Shown here piece after piece: positions 1 to 5,650 of a DNA stretch of 13,221 bases. The stretch is from positions 1-13,221 of the forward strand of contig DEKS01000056.1 of NCBI GenBank assembly GCA_002354005.1. Reading direction: 5' to 3'. The notes under the pieces are model-generated. The model ran no database searches, was not told where the DNA came from, and saw only the letters and a program-made list of their open reading frames with translations. The stretch comes from Bacteroidales bacterium UBA2716 (GTDB lineage: Bacteria > Bacteroidota > Bacteroidia > Bacteroidales > UBA932). The position numbers and the translations under genes were made by a program. Within the stretch, counting starts at the first letter, position 1. Each line of letters begins with the position of its first letter.

Positions 1-3
1 ATA

Positions 4-34
4 CAAAGGTACGGCAATTTTTTGGATTTGCAAA
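4..34 (-). promoter_or_regulatory. Bacteroidota-type promoter reading out of the left edge
   Basis: On the minus strand a TTTG (31-34) is followed after 19 bp by TACCTTTG (4-11), a full match to the Bacteroidota vegetative promoter TTTG-N19-21-TAnnTTTG. The -33 box lies in a 10-bp palindrome, ATTTGCAAAT (26-35). Transcription would start within a few bases of the window edge, so a leftward gene probably begins just outside. Confidence 0.65.
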
Positions 35-215
35 TTTTTTCAAAAGATTTTTTAATAAAAATTTTACTAAATTTGTTAATATATTGATTTTCAGCAATTT
101 GTATATTAAGCAAAATTTGGTCCACTAATTAATAAAGTTTTTAAAAAGCCATTCTACACTATCAGAACGTGGTTTTACACTTTTTCGAAACTGACCGAAA
201 CATTCAGCAAGTTTT

Positions 216-262
216 AAACTGTAAGTAAAAATAAAAATAGTGCTTACAGTTTGTAAGCACTA
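216..262 (-). terminator. Factor-independent terminator of tdh, with an overlapping alternative hairpin
   Basis: Bases 238-247 and 253-262 form a perfect 10-bp stem around a 5-base loop (248-252). Read on the minus strand it is followed by a T-rich run over 226-237, as expected for an intrinsic terminator about 45 bases past the tdh stop. A second perfect 10-bp pairing exists between 216-225 and 243-252. It shares five bases (243-247) and the loop with the first stem, so the two cannot form together. Confidence 0.7.
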
Positions 263-306
263 CCCCATCTTTTACTTTCAACTTTCCGTGCCCGGTAACG
301 GAGACC

Positions 307-1266
307 TTATTGCGCCCCCAGTTTCAGTCGCAGATTCTTAATCATATCCACTGTCATGCTGTCCATATCATACGTGGGCTTCCAATCCCATTCCTCACGG
401 GCGCAGCTGTCATCCATGCTGTCCGGCCATGACGTAGCGATGGCCTGGCGCACAGGGTCCACTTCATAGCGGACCTGCAGCGAAGGAATGTATTCCCGGA
501 TTTTGGCAAAAATTTGCTCCGGCTCAAAGCTCATGGAGGCAATATTGAAGGAATTGCGGTGCTTCAGGCGGGACGGATCCGCTTCCATGAGCATGATAGC
601 GGCATGTAGGGCATCCGGCATGTACATCATATCCATATAGGTTCCCGGGGCGATGGGACAAGTGAACTCCTCCCCTTTTACGGCGCTGTAATATACCTCG
701 ACGGCATAGTCCGTAGTGCCGCCGCCCGGCAGCGTGGTGTAGGAGATAAGGCCCGGGAAACGGACCGAACGGGTATCGACCCCGTATTTATGGAAATAGT
801 AGTCGCTCAGGAGCTCCGTGGCCACCTTGGTGACGCCGTACATGGAACGGGGACGCTGAATGGTGTCCTGAGGCGTTCCCACGTGCGGGGTTTCCGGGCC
901 AAAAGAGCCGATGGAAGATGGCGTAAACACCGCCACGCCCTTTTCACGGGCAATTTCCAGAATATTGAGCAGGCCGTTCATCTGAATATCCCAGGCCAGG
1001 AGGGGCTTCCGCTCCGCCACGGCCGAAAGCAGGGCCGCCAGGTTATAGATGGTGTCTATCTTGTAGCGCGTAACAATTTCTGCCAATCCGGCGGCATCGC
1101 GCACATCCGCAATGGCCGACGGGCCGCTTTCCAATAATGCTCCTTTGGGCTCTGCGCCGGGAATGTATCCCGCCACAACCGTGCTCTGAGGGATTTCACG
1201 CCTCAGCTTCATTGTCAGTTCCGAGCCAATCTGGCCGGTTGAGCCCACCACAAGGATATTCTTCAT
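307..1266 (-). CDS. tdh: L-threonine 3-dehydrogenase, extended SDR (epimerase-like) type
   Basis: This 319-residue cytoplasmic enzyme would oxidise L-threonine with NAD to 2-amino-3-ketobutyrate. Visible features are the Rossmann glycine motif GSTGQIG at residues 8-14, an active-site serine region TPSS at 115-118, and the catalytic pair Y143/K147 in YGVTK. The segment RFPGLIS followed by a PGGGTTDYA stretch is the signature I know from SDR-type threonine dehydrogenases rather than from general sugar epimerases. Length fits that family. The assignment is strengthened by the divergent neighbour kbl, which encodes the next enzyme of the pathway. A promoter (TTG-N20-TAAATTTG) lies at 1289-1319, giving a leader of about 19 bases, and a terminator follows at 238-262. 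It could in principle be another NAD-dependent epimerase, but context makes this unlikely. Confidence 0.92.
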   Translation of the reverse strand: MKNILVVGSTGQIGSELTMKLRREIPQSTVVAGYIPGAEPKGALLESGPSAIADVRDAAGLAEIVTRYKIDTIYNLAALLSAVAERKPLLAWDIQMNGLLNILEIAREKGVAVFTPSSIGSFGPETPHVGTPQDTIQRPRSMYGVTKVATELLSDYYFHKYGVDTRSVRFPGLISYTTLPGGGTTDYAVEVYYSAVKGEEFTCPIAPGTYMDMMYMPDALHAAIMLMEADPSRLKHRNSFNIASMSFEPEQIFAKIREYIPSLQVRYEVDPVRQAIATSWPDSMDDSCAREEWDWKPTYDMDSMTVDMIKNLRLKLGAQ

Positions 1267-1288
1267 AACGATTCTCAGTTTAGTAGCG

Positions 1289-1319
1289 CAAATTTATGCT
1301 TTTTTATGTACATATTCAA
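1289..1319 (-). promoter_or_regulatory. Promoter of tdh
   Basis: On the minus strand TTG (1317-1319), a 20-bp spacer and TAAATTTG (1289-1296) match the Bacteroidota consensus. The predicted start is near 1285, about 19 bases before the tdh ATG at 1266. It overlaps the region needed by the kbl promoter on the other strand. Confidence 0.65.
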
Positions 1320-1330
1320 GATAAAAACGT

Positions 1331-1338
1331 TAAATTTG
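1331..1338 (+). promoter_or_regulatory. -7 box of the kbl promoter
   Basis: TAAATTTG matches the TAnnTTTG box and would start RNA near 1342, about 27 bases before the kbl ATG at 1369. No clear TTG is seen at the expected -33 position (around 1308-1310), so the promoter may be weak or need an activator. Confidence 0.5.
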
Positions 1339-1368
1339 AAAGCAGAAACCTTTAATTACACATATACT

Positions 1369-2559
1369 ATGTACGGAAAATTCCAAGCGTATCTCCAAAA
1401 TGAACTAAAGGCCATCGACGAGGCCGGACTCTATAAGAAAGAGCGGAATATCGCCAGCCCGCAAAGCGCAGAAATCACCCTCCAGGATGGCAGCAAAGCC
1501 CTCAACTTCTGCGCCAACAATTACCTGGGCCTCGCAGACAATCCCCGCCTGATTGCCGCCGCCAAAAAGGCCATGGACAACCGTGGCTATGGCATGTCCT
1601 CCGTCCGCTTCATCTGCGGCACCCAGGACATCCACAAGGAGCTGGAAAAAGCCATCGCAGACTACTTCCACACGGAAGATGCCATCCTGTATGCCGCCTG
1701 TTTCGACGCCAACGGCGGTGTGTTTGAGCCGCTGTTCACGGCAGAAGACGCCATTATCTCGGATTCCCTCAACCACGCCTCCATCATTGACGGCGTACGC
1801 CTGTGCAAAGCCCAGCGCTTCCGTTATGCCAACGCAGACATGGCCGATCTGGAAGAAAAACTCAAGGAAGCCCAGGCCTGCCGCTTCCGGATCATCGTCA
1901 CGGACGGCGTGTTCTCCATGGACGGCAACGTAGCTCCTATGGACAAAATTTGCGCCCTGGCAGAGCAATACGACGCCCTGGTAATGGTGGACGAGAGCCA
2001 CAGTGCCGGCGTGGTGGGACCCACCGGCCATGGCGTAGCGGAGCAGTTCAACTGCTACGGGAAGATTGACATCTTCACCGGCACCCTTGGCAAGGCCTTC
2101 GGCGGCGCCGTCGGCGGGTTCACCACCGGCCGGAAAGAAATTATCGACATGCTCCGGCAGCGCAGCCGTCCGTACCTGTTCTCCAACTCCATTCCGCCCA
2201 TGGTGGCCGGTGCCGCACTGGAGACGTTCCGCATCTTGAAAGAAAGCAACGCCCTGCACGACAAACTGGTGGAAAATGTGAACTACTTCCGCGACAGGAT
2301 GATGGCCGCCGGCTTTGACATCAAGCCCACCCAAAGCGCCATTTGCGCCGTTATGCTGTACGACGCTCCCCTTTCCCAGAAATTCGCCGCCAAGATGGCC
2401 CAGGAGGGCATCTTCGTCACCGGTTTCTACTACCCGGTAGTGCCCAAGGGGCAGGCCCGCATCCGCGTACAGCTAAGCGCCGCCCACGAAAAAGCGCATC
2501 TGGACAAGGCCATTGCCGCATTCATTAAGGTGGGAAAAGAACTGGGCGTACTGAAATAG
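1369..2559 (+). CDS. kbl: 2-amino-3-ketobutyrate CoA ligase (glycine C-acetyltransferase)
   Basis: This 396-residue PLP enzyme cleaves 2-amino-3-ketobutyrate with CoA into glycine and acetyl-CoA, finishing threonine breakdown begun by Tdh. It belongs to the alpha-oxoamine synthase family. The PLP lysine is K242 in TGTLGKAFGG. Other cofactor residues are H136 in the SLNHAS motif and D208 with H211 in VDESH. Long stretches closely resemble E. coli Kbl (398 residues), such as NFCANNYLGLA and the final FYYPVVPKGQARIR segment, so serine palmitoyltransferase and BioF relatives are unlikely. I chose the ATG at 1369. A start at 1306 would add 21 residues absent from the family and would place the promoter box inside the gene. 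A terminator follows 25 bases after the stop. Confidence 0.96.
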   Translation: MYGKFQAYLQNELKAIDEAGLYKKERNIASPQSAEITLQDGSKALNFCANNYLGLADNPRLIAAAKKAMDNRGYGMSSVRFICGTQDIHKELEKAIADYFHTEDAILYAACFDANGGVFEPLFTAEDAIISDSLNHASIIDGVRLCKAQRFRYANADMADLEEKLKEAQACRFRIIVTDGVFSMDGNVAPMDKICALAEQYDALVMVDESHSAGVVGPTGHGVAEQFNCYGKIDIFTGTLGKAFGGAVGGFTTGRKEIIDMLRQRSRPYLFSNSIPPMVAGAALETFRILKESNALHDKLVENVNYFRDRMMAAGFDIKPTQSAICAVMLYDAPLSQKFAAKMAQEGIFVTGFYYPVVPKGQARIRVQLSAAHEKAHLDKAIAAFIKVGKELGVLK

Positions 2560-2566
2560 TCCCGGA

Positions 2567-3076
2567 TTATTCGCCGTCTACCCGGTGTTCGAGGCTTTCC
2601 TCGGACACCTTTTTTTTGCCGGGCTTCCCAAAGATGACGAATTCGCTCATAAAGAAATTGAAGACGCCGGAGAAGCACAGGCCCAGCAGGTTGCACAGCA
2701 CGGGCTCCGAGGACCAGTCCTGGAACCAGCCAAGGGCCACAAAGAGGAAGTGGAGGCCCTGCATGGCTACGAACTTAATGAGATATGCACCCACGGACGC
2801 CGCATTGTATGCAGCGAAATGCCGGAAGAAAGACCGCACGGAACGCTGGCTGATGCGTTCCTTCCAGACAAAGAAGTACGCAATGACAAAGTTCACCAGC
2901 GCCGCCACCTCGAAGGAAACGGTGGGTGCCACCCAGAAACTGCCCCAGTAGTTTCCATCGAATACATAGGCCGACAACCACCAGTGCAGCCCCAAGTCCA
3001 CTACTGTACCAGCGCTGCTGGTAAGCATGAACATGAGGAACTTGGTGAGTATTTCTTTCTTTGTTCTGGGTTGCAT
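2567..3076 (-). CDS. GtrA family membrane protein
   Basis: This 169-residue protein has four predicted membrane segments, roughly residues 12-35, 48-72, 86-112 and 125-148. It shows the two-fold GtrA pattern, NF-x6-V/F, at 62-71 and again at 139-149. GtrA/DPMS-type proteins sit in the inner membrane and are thought to help move lipid-linked sugars or aid a glycosyltransferase. No glycosyltransferase is visible beside it here. I chose the ATG at 3076 because the promoter box TATCTTTG lies just upstream (3085-3092) and because the family starts about ten residues before the first helix. Upstream in-frame starts to 3235 would run through the promoter and into the divergent gene. The charged C-terminal tail (about 151-169) is encoded by the DNA that forms the kbl terminator. 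The gene is convergent with kbl, with a 7-base gap. Confidence 0.85.
   Translation of the reverse strand: MQPRTKKEILTKFLMFMLTSSAGTVVDLGLHWWLSAYVFDGNYWGSFWVAPTVSFEVAALVNFVIAYFFVWKERISQRSVRSFFRHFAAYNAASVGAYLIKFVAMQGLHFLFVALGWFQDWSSEPVLCNLLGLCFSGVFNFFMSEFVIFGKPGKKKVSEESLEHRVDGE
2584..2617 (+). terminator. Strong intrinsic terminator of kbl inside the gtrA-like gene
   Basis: Bases 2584-2594 pair with 2599-2609 to give an 11-bp GC-rich stem with a single U-G pair and a CTTT loop (2595-2598). Eight consecutive T residues follow (2610-2617). This is a textbook factor-independent terminator 25 bases past the kbl stop. It lies wholly within the 3' coding part of the opposite-strand GtrA gene, where the T run encodes lysines. 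Confidence 0.85.
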
Positions 3077-3084
3077 AATCTCCG

Positions 3085-3115
3085 CAAAGATACAATTTTT
3101 TGTATTTCTCGCAAA
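3085..3115 (-). promoter_or_regulatory. Promoter of the GtrA family gene
   Basis: On the minus strand TTTG (3112-3115), a 19-bp spacer and TATCTTTG (3085-3092) match the Bacteroidota consensus. Predicted RNA start is near 3081, leaving only about 5 bases before the ATG at 3076. Its elements interleave with those of the opposite promoter at 3099-3130. Confidence 0.65.
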
Positions 3116-3130
3116 ATTGGTATAATTTCG
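3099..3130 (+). promoter_or_regulatory. Promoter of the GlsB-like gene
   Basis: TTTG (3099-3102), a 20-bp spacer and TAATTTCG (3123-3130) give a near-consensus Bacteroidota promoter, with one change in the -7 box. Predicted start is near 3134, about 16 bases before the ATG at 3150. Confidence 0.55.
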
Positions 3131-3133
3131 CAT

Positions 3134-3150
3134 TATACAAATAGTGTATA
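3134..3150 (+). repeat. Inverted repeat in the leader of the GlsB-like gene
   Basis: TATACA (3134-3139) and TGTATA (3145-3150) are perfect inverted copies around a 5-base centre. The repeat runs from the predicted RNA start to the A of the start codon. It could be a regulator site or a weak RNA hairpin touching the AUG. The stem is short and AT-rich, so chance is possible. Confidence 0.35.
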
Positions 3151-4142
3151 TGAGCCGTAAACCTATCATCCCTCCTGTCGAAAAAGCTTTGCTTAAGGCA
3201 GAGCTCAACCAAGATACCCTTCTACGCACCACCAACCGCGCCGGAAACGAACTTTACGTAGTAGGCCCCGAATCCAAGAATGTCATCCGTGAAATTGGCC
3301 GTCTGCGGGAAATCGCCTTCCGCAACGGCGGTGGCGGAACCGGTGAACCGCTGGACATAGACAAATTCGACACCGATCCCGCCTACGGGTATCGTCAGTT
3401 GGTGCTATGGGACCCGGAAGCGGAGGAAATCATTGGCGGATACCGTTTCTGCATTTGCGACGAGGCTGTATACGACAAATACGGCCAGCCCATCCTAACC
3501 TCCTCGCACATGTTCGAGTTCTCCAAGAAGTTCCTGAAAGATTACCTCCCCTACACCCTGGAGTTGGGCCGCAGTTTTGTTTCCATTGAGTATCAGAGTT
3601 CCAAGGCCGGCTCCAAAAGTCTCTATGCCCTGGACAACCTCTTCGACGGCATCGGCGCCATCAGCGTCCTGTACAAGAAAACCATCAAATACTTCTTTGG
3701 GAAGGCCACCATTTACCGCGAATACCCTACCGAGGCCCGCGAAATGATTATGGTGTTCATGAAAAAATATTTCGGGGAGGGCCACAAGCTCATTCATATC
3801 CGCAAGGAGGTGAAAGTGGAACATCCCGGCCGGTATTCCAAACTCTTCAAAGGGCTGGAATACAAGGAGGCGTATAAAGTCCTGAAGGGAGAAATCCAGC
3901 GCATGGGCGCCTTCATTCCGCCGCTGGTGAACACCTACATGAACCTGTCCCCCAGCATGATATTCTTTGGGACGGGTATCAACGATGAGTTTGGCGATAT
4001 TTACGACTCTGGCATCCTCATCAACCTCCAGGAGATGTACCCGGAGAAAAAGAAACGCCACGTAGAAACCTTCTCCGCCCTGGGCTGGCGCACCATCAAG
4101 CAGCTGTTCAAGCGCTTCAACCTGCGGAAACCTACTTTCTGA
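3150..4142 (+). CDS. glsB: GNAT-fold N-acyltransferase, probable glycine N-acyltransferase of lipid synthesis (GlsB/OlsB-like)
   Basis: This 330-residue protein resembles the OlsB/PF13444 group, which moves 3-hydroxyacyl chains from acyl carrier protein to an amino group. In Bacteroides thetaiotaomicron the related GlsB acylates glycine as the first step to glycine lipids and commendamide. Family landmarks seen are IGRLREIAFR at 49-58, DIDKFD at 69-74, the strand IIGGYRF at 94-100, and ELGRSFV at 138-144. The C-terminal third (about 195-330) extends beyond the OlsB core, as in the Bacteroidota proteins often labelled hemolysin-like. I chose ATG 3150 over the GTG at 3144, since the ATG is six bases further and gives a usual start. 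Its 3' end overlaps the convergent DUF5715 gene by 11 bases. Glycine as the amine is inferred from family and neighbours; ornithine or another amine is possible. Confidence 0.72.
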   Translation: MSRKPIIPPVEKALLKAELNQDTLLRTTNRAGNELYVVGPESKNVIREIGRLREIAFRNGGGGTGEPLDIDKFDTDPAYGYRQLVLWDPEAEEIIGGYRFCICDEAVYDKYGQPILTSSHMFEFSKKFLKDYLPYTLELGRSFVSIEYQSSKAGSKSLYALDNLFDGIGAISVLYKKTIKYFFGKATIYREYPTEAREMIMVFMKKYFGEGHKLIHIRKEVKVEHPGRYSKLFKGLEYKEAYKVLKGEIQRMGAFIPPLVNTYMNLSPSMIFFGTGINDEFGDIYDSGILINLQEMYPEKKKRHVETFSALGWRTIKQLFKRFNLRKPTF

Positions 4143-4860
4143 CAGTAATGTGGAAGCAGCTTTGCTTGCGCTCGAACTTGATATAGCAAGTGCCGGGCTG
4201 GTCATGGATGTCCTTGAGCACCTGGCTTAACGTAGCGCGCAGGTAAGACTGCGGCACATCCTCATACGGGCGTCCCAGATACTCCGGAATTTTCACATAG
4301 TTCCAGTACGAAAGGTCGAAGGTAGTGCCGTACCGGTGCGTAGAGTTCTCCGAGGCATTGAGGTTGCGCCGGCGAAGCTTGGCCACATCCGCCTCCGTAC
4401 GCAGGACGGACGTAACAATGAGTTTGTTGGGATTGAGCCCCTTAGCCGCCAGCGAATCCTGGAAATTCTTGCCGATGAGGTCCAGCAGTTCCTTGGCCGA
4501 CGGAATGAGGTACGGAATGGAGTGCGTAAGGGAATCGACCACATAGGTGTCGGTATCTTCCAGCCGCACCAGCTTGGTCTTAAGATGCTCGGCAGCATCA
4601 CGGTCTGCGACCGGAGGAACGCCGATGGCCTGCGCCACCTTAAGCTGGGTCTCGTTCAGGTCGTTGAATTCCCGGGAGAAATTGACGTCGTAGATGCGGG
4701 AGCGGACAGGATGGTTCTGGATGGGCCCCAGTGCCAGCCAGGCCTCTTCTGCCTCACGTGCAGCACGTTCCCGCGCACGGGTACGGTGGGTAAGCACAGC
4801 ATAAACGCCCAGAGACGCTATTAGGAGGACAACGGCTAAACGGAGATACTTTTCGCTCAT
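4132..4860 (-). CDS. DUF5715 family protein with an M15-peptidase-like metal site
   Basis: This 242-residue protein starts with an uncleaved-looking signal anchor (hydrophobic residues about 7-23 followed by a basic, charged stretch), so the body is probably periplasmic. I recognise it as DUF5715, a family common in Bacteroidota without an assigned role. Its C-terminal half carries S173-x-H175-x2-G178-x3-D182, matching the S-x-H-x2-G-x-A-x-D metal motif of M15 carboxypeptidases and endopeptidases, with T in place of A. H237 in CFHITV could be the third ligand, and R154 in SVLRT lies where M15 enzymes have a conserved arginine. The VanX/VanY-type glutamate three residues before the last histidine is absent (S234). 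A peptidoglycan peptidase or a non-catalytic relative are both possible. ATG 4860 is chosen because a promoter box lies at 4866-4873. It separates the GlsB-like gene from the lipid operon. Confidence 0.75.
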   Translation of the reverse strand: MSEKYLRLAVVLLIASLGVYAVLTHRTRARERAAREAEEAWLALGPIQNHPVRSRIYDVNFSREFNDLNETQLKVAQAIGVPPVADRDAAEHLKTKLVRLEDTDTYVVDSLTHSIPYLIPSAKELLDLIGKNFQDSLAAKGLNPNKLIVTSVLRTEADVAKLRRRNLNASENSTHRYGTTFDLSYWNYVKIPEYLGRPYEDVPQSYLRATLSQVLKDIHDQPGTCYIKFERKQSCFHITVRK

Positions 4861-4865
4861 GAGTA

Positions 4866-4900
4866 CAAATATACGAATTATTCGCTTTCCTAAACACAAA
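4866..4900 (-). promoter_or_regulatory. Probable promoter of the DUF5715 gene
   Basis: TATATTTG on the minus strand (4866-4873) matches TAnnTTTG. A TTTG (4897-4900) lies 23 bp upstream, at the long end of allowed spacing. Predicted RNA start is only about 2 bases before the ATG at 4860, so the message would be nearly leaderless. Confidence 0.5.
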
Positions 4901-4916
4901 ATAATTGCTAATTTTG
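4886..4916 (+). promoter_or_regulatory. Promoter of the CDP-alcohol transferase operon
   Basis: TAATTTTG (4909-4916) matches the -7 box exactly, with TTTC (4886-4889) 19 bp upstream as an imperfect -33 box. Predicted start is near 4920, about 17 bases before the ATG at 4937. Confidence 0.55.
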
Positions 4917-4936
4917 CATGTTATTTAGAGAAAGCT

Positions 4937-5647
4937 ATGAGTGAAGAAAAGAAACAAGCGGCGCGCATTCAAACTTCTGTTCTGAATGCCGCAGAAAAGA
5001 AAGTACTGGTTTGGCTGGCAGAACGCATGCCGCAGTGGGTTACATCCGACATGCTCACGTTCGTGGGCTTCCTGGGGGCCTGCACCGTAGCCGCCGGATA
5101 CGCCCTCTCCAACCTGAATCTCAACTGGTTATGGCTGGCCAACCTGGGCCTTTTAATCAACTGGTTCGGGGACTCCCTGGACGGTTCCCTCGCCCGCGTG
5201 CGCAACCTTCAGCGCAAAACCTACGGCTTCTACATCGACCATAACGTAGATGTCATCAACGAAACCATCATGTTCATCGGCGTAGGCTGCAGCCCGCTGG
5301 TAAACATGAGCTTTGCCATGCTGGCCCTGGTGGGCTATTTCATGCTCAGCATCTTCGTGTACATCAATTGCCACCTCAAAGGGGAAATGCGCCTGACCTA
5401 CGGCGGCCTGGGCCCCACCGAGTTCCGGATTATCCTGGTCCTGGTAAACATTGCCTTCTGCTATATTCCCTGGCTAACGCAGTGGAAGCAGCCCATCACC
5501 CTGTTCCACAACCAGTTCATGGTGGGCCTGTTCGACTACATTGCCGTGGCCATCGCCCTTCTCCTGTTTGTGTTCTACCTGGTGGGCTTTTTCCAGGATG
5601 CCCGGTATTTCTCCAGACTGGATCCCCCTAAAAAGAAGGAAGAATAA
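4937..5647 (+). CDS. CDP-alcohol phosphatidyltransferase family membrane enzyme
   Basis: This 236-residue integral membrane protein would transfer a phosphatidyl or similar group from a CDP-activated donor to an alcohol in phospholipid synthesis. The family motif is visible: D79-x2-D82-G83-x2-A86-R87, then G97-x3-D101-x3-D105. The gap between R87 and G97 is nine residues; the usual motif has eight. Hydrophobic helices run at about 40-57, 62-78, 107-143, 163-180 and 195-219, and the C-terminus is basic-acidic and soluble. The acceptor (glycerol phosphate, serine, inositol phosphate or other) cannot be told from sequence by eye. I chose ATG 4937; the in-frame ATG at 4859 would put the -7 box inside the gene and overlap the DUF5715 start. 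It leads a plus-strand operon with a PlsC-like gene 3 bases downstream. Confidence 0.85.
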   Translation: MSEEKKQAARIQTSVLNAAEKKVLVWLAERMPQWVTSDMLTFVGFLGACTVAAGYALSNLNLNWLWLANLGLLINWFGDSLDGSLARVRNLQRKTYGFYIDHNVDVINETIMFIGVGCSPLVNMSFAMLALVGYFMLSIFVYINCHLKGEMRLTYGGLGPTEFRIILVLVNIAFCYIPWLTQWKQPITLFHNQFMVGLFDYIAVAIALLLFVFYLVGFFQDARYFSRLDPPKKKEE

Positions 5648-5650
5648 GCC

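Larger units (their letters stand above)
1..306. other. AT-rich intergenic region, no protein gene seen
   Basis: This is the only stretch over 300 bases without a gene. It is strongly AT-rich, unlike the GC-richer coding DNA that follows. It holds a leftward promoter at the window edge (4-34), a TAnnTTTG-like box on the plus strand at 68-75 with no gene downstream, and a terminator hairpin with a second, competing inverted repeat (216-262). No tRNA cloverleaf, rRNA segment, tandem repeat or CRISPR pattern is visible. Confidence 0.8.

Noticed and set aside
1..306. tRNA, CRISPR array, origin or insertion-sequence end in the left intergenic region
   Set aside because: No cloverleaf, no regular repeats, no target duplication or terminal inverted repeats were found; only promoter-like boxes and the hairpins.
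1306..1368. Earlier start for kbl adding 21 residues
   Set aside because: The extension does not belong to the family N-terminus and contains the TAAATTTG promoter box at 1331-1338.
1342..1368. Glycine or other riboswitch in the kbl leader
   Set aside because: The predicted leader is only about 27 bases, too short for an aptamer; the start of the gcv operon is outside the window.
1405..2334. Minus-strand open frame of 309 codons inside kbl
   Set aside because: kbl is unmistakable over its full length and the antisense translation is low in recognisable structure.
1369..2559. Serine palmitoyltransferase instead of Kbl
   Set aside because: Both are alpha-oxoamine synthases, but the close match to E. 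coli Kbl and the tdh partner decide for Kbl.
3077..3235. Earlier start for the GtrA family gene
   Set aside because: It would include the promoter at 3085-3115 and overlap the divergent gene's start; the family N-terminus fits the ATG at 3076.
4143..4200. Intrinsic terminator after the GlsB-like gene
   Set aside because: Only a 5-bp stem near 4154-4167 is seen, with no T run after it.
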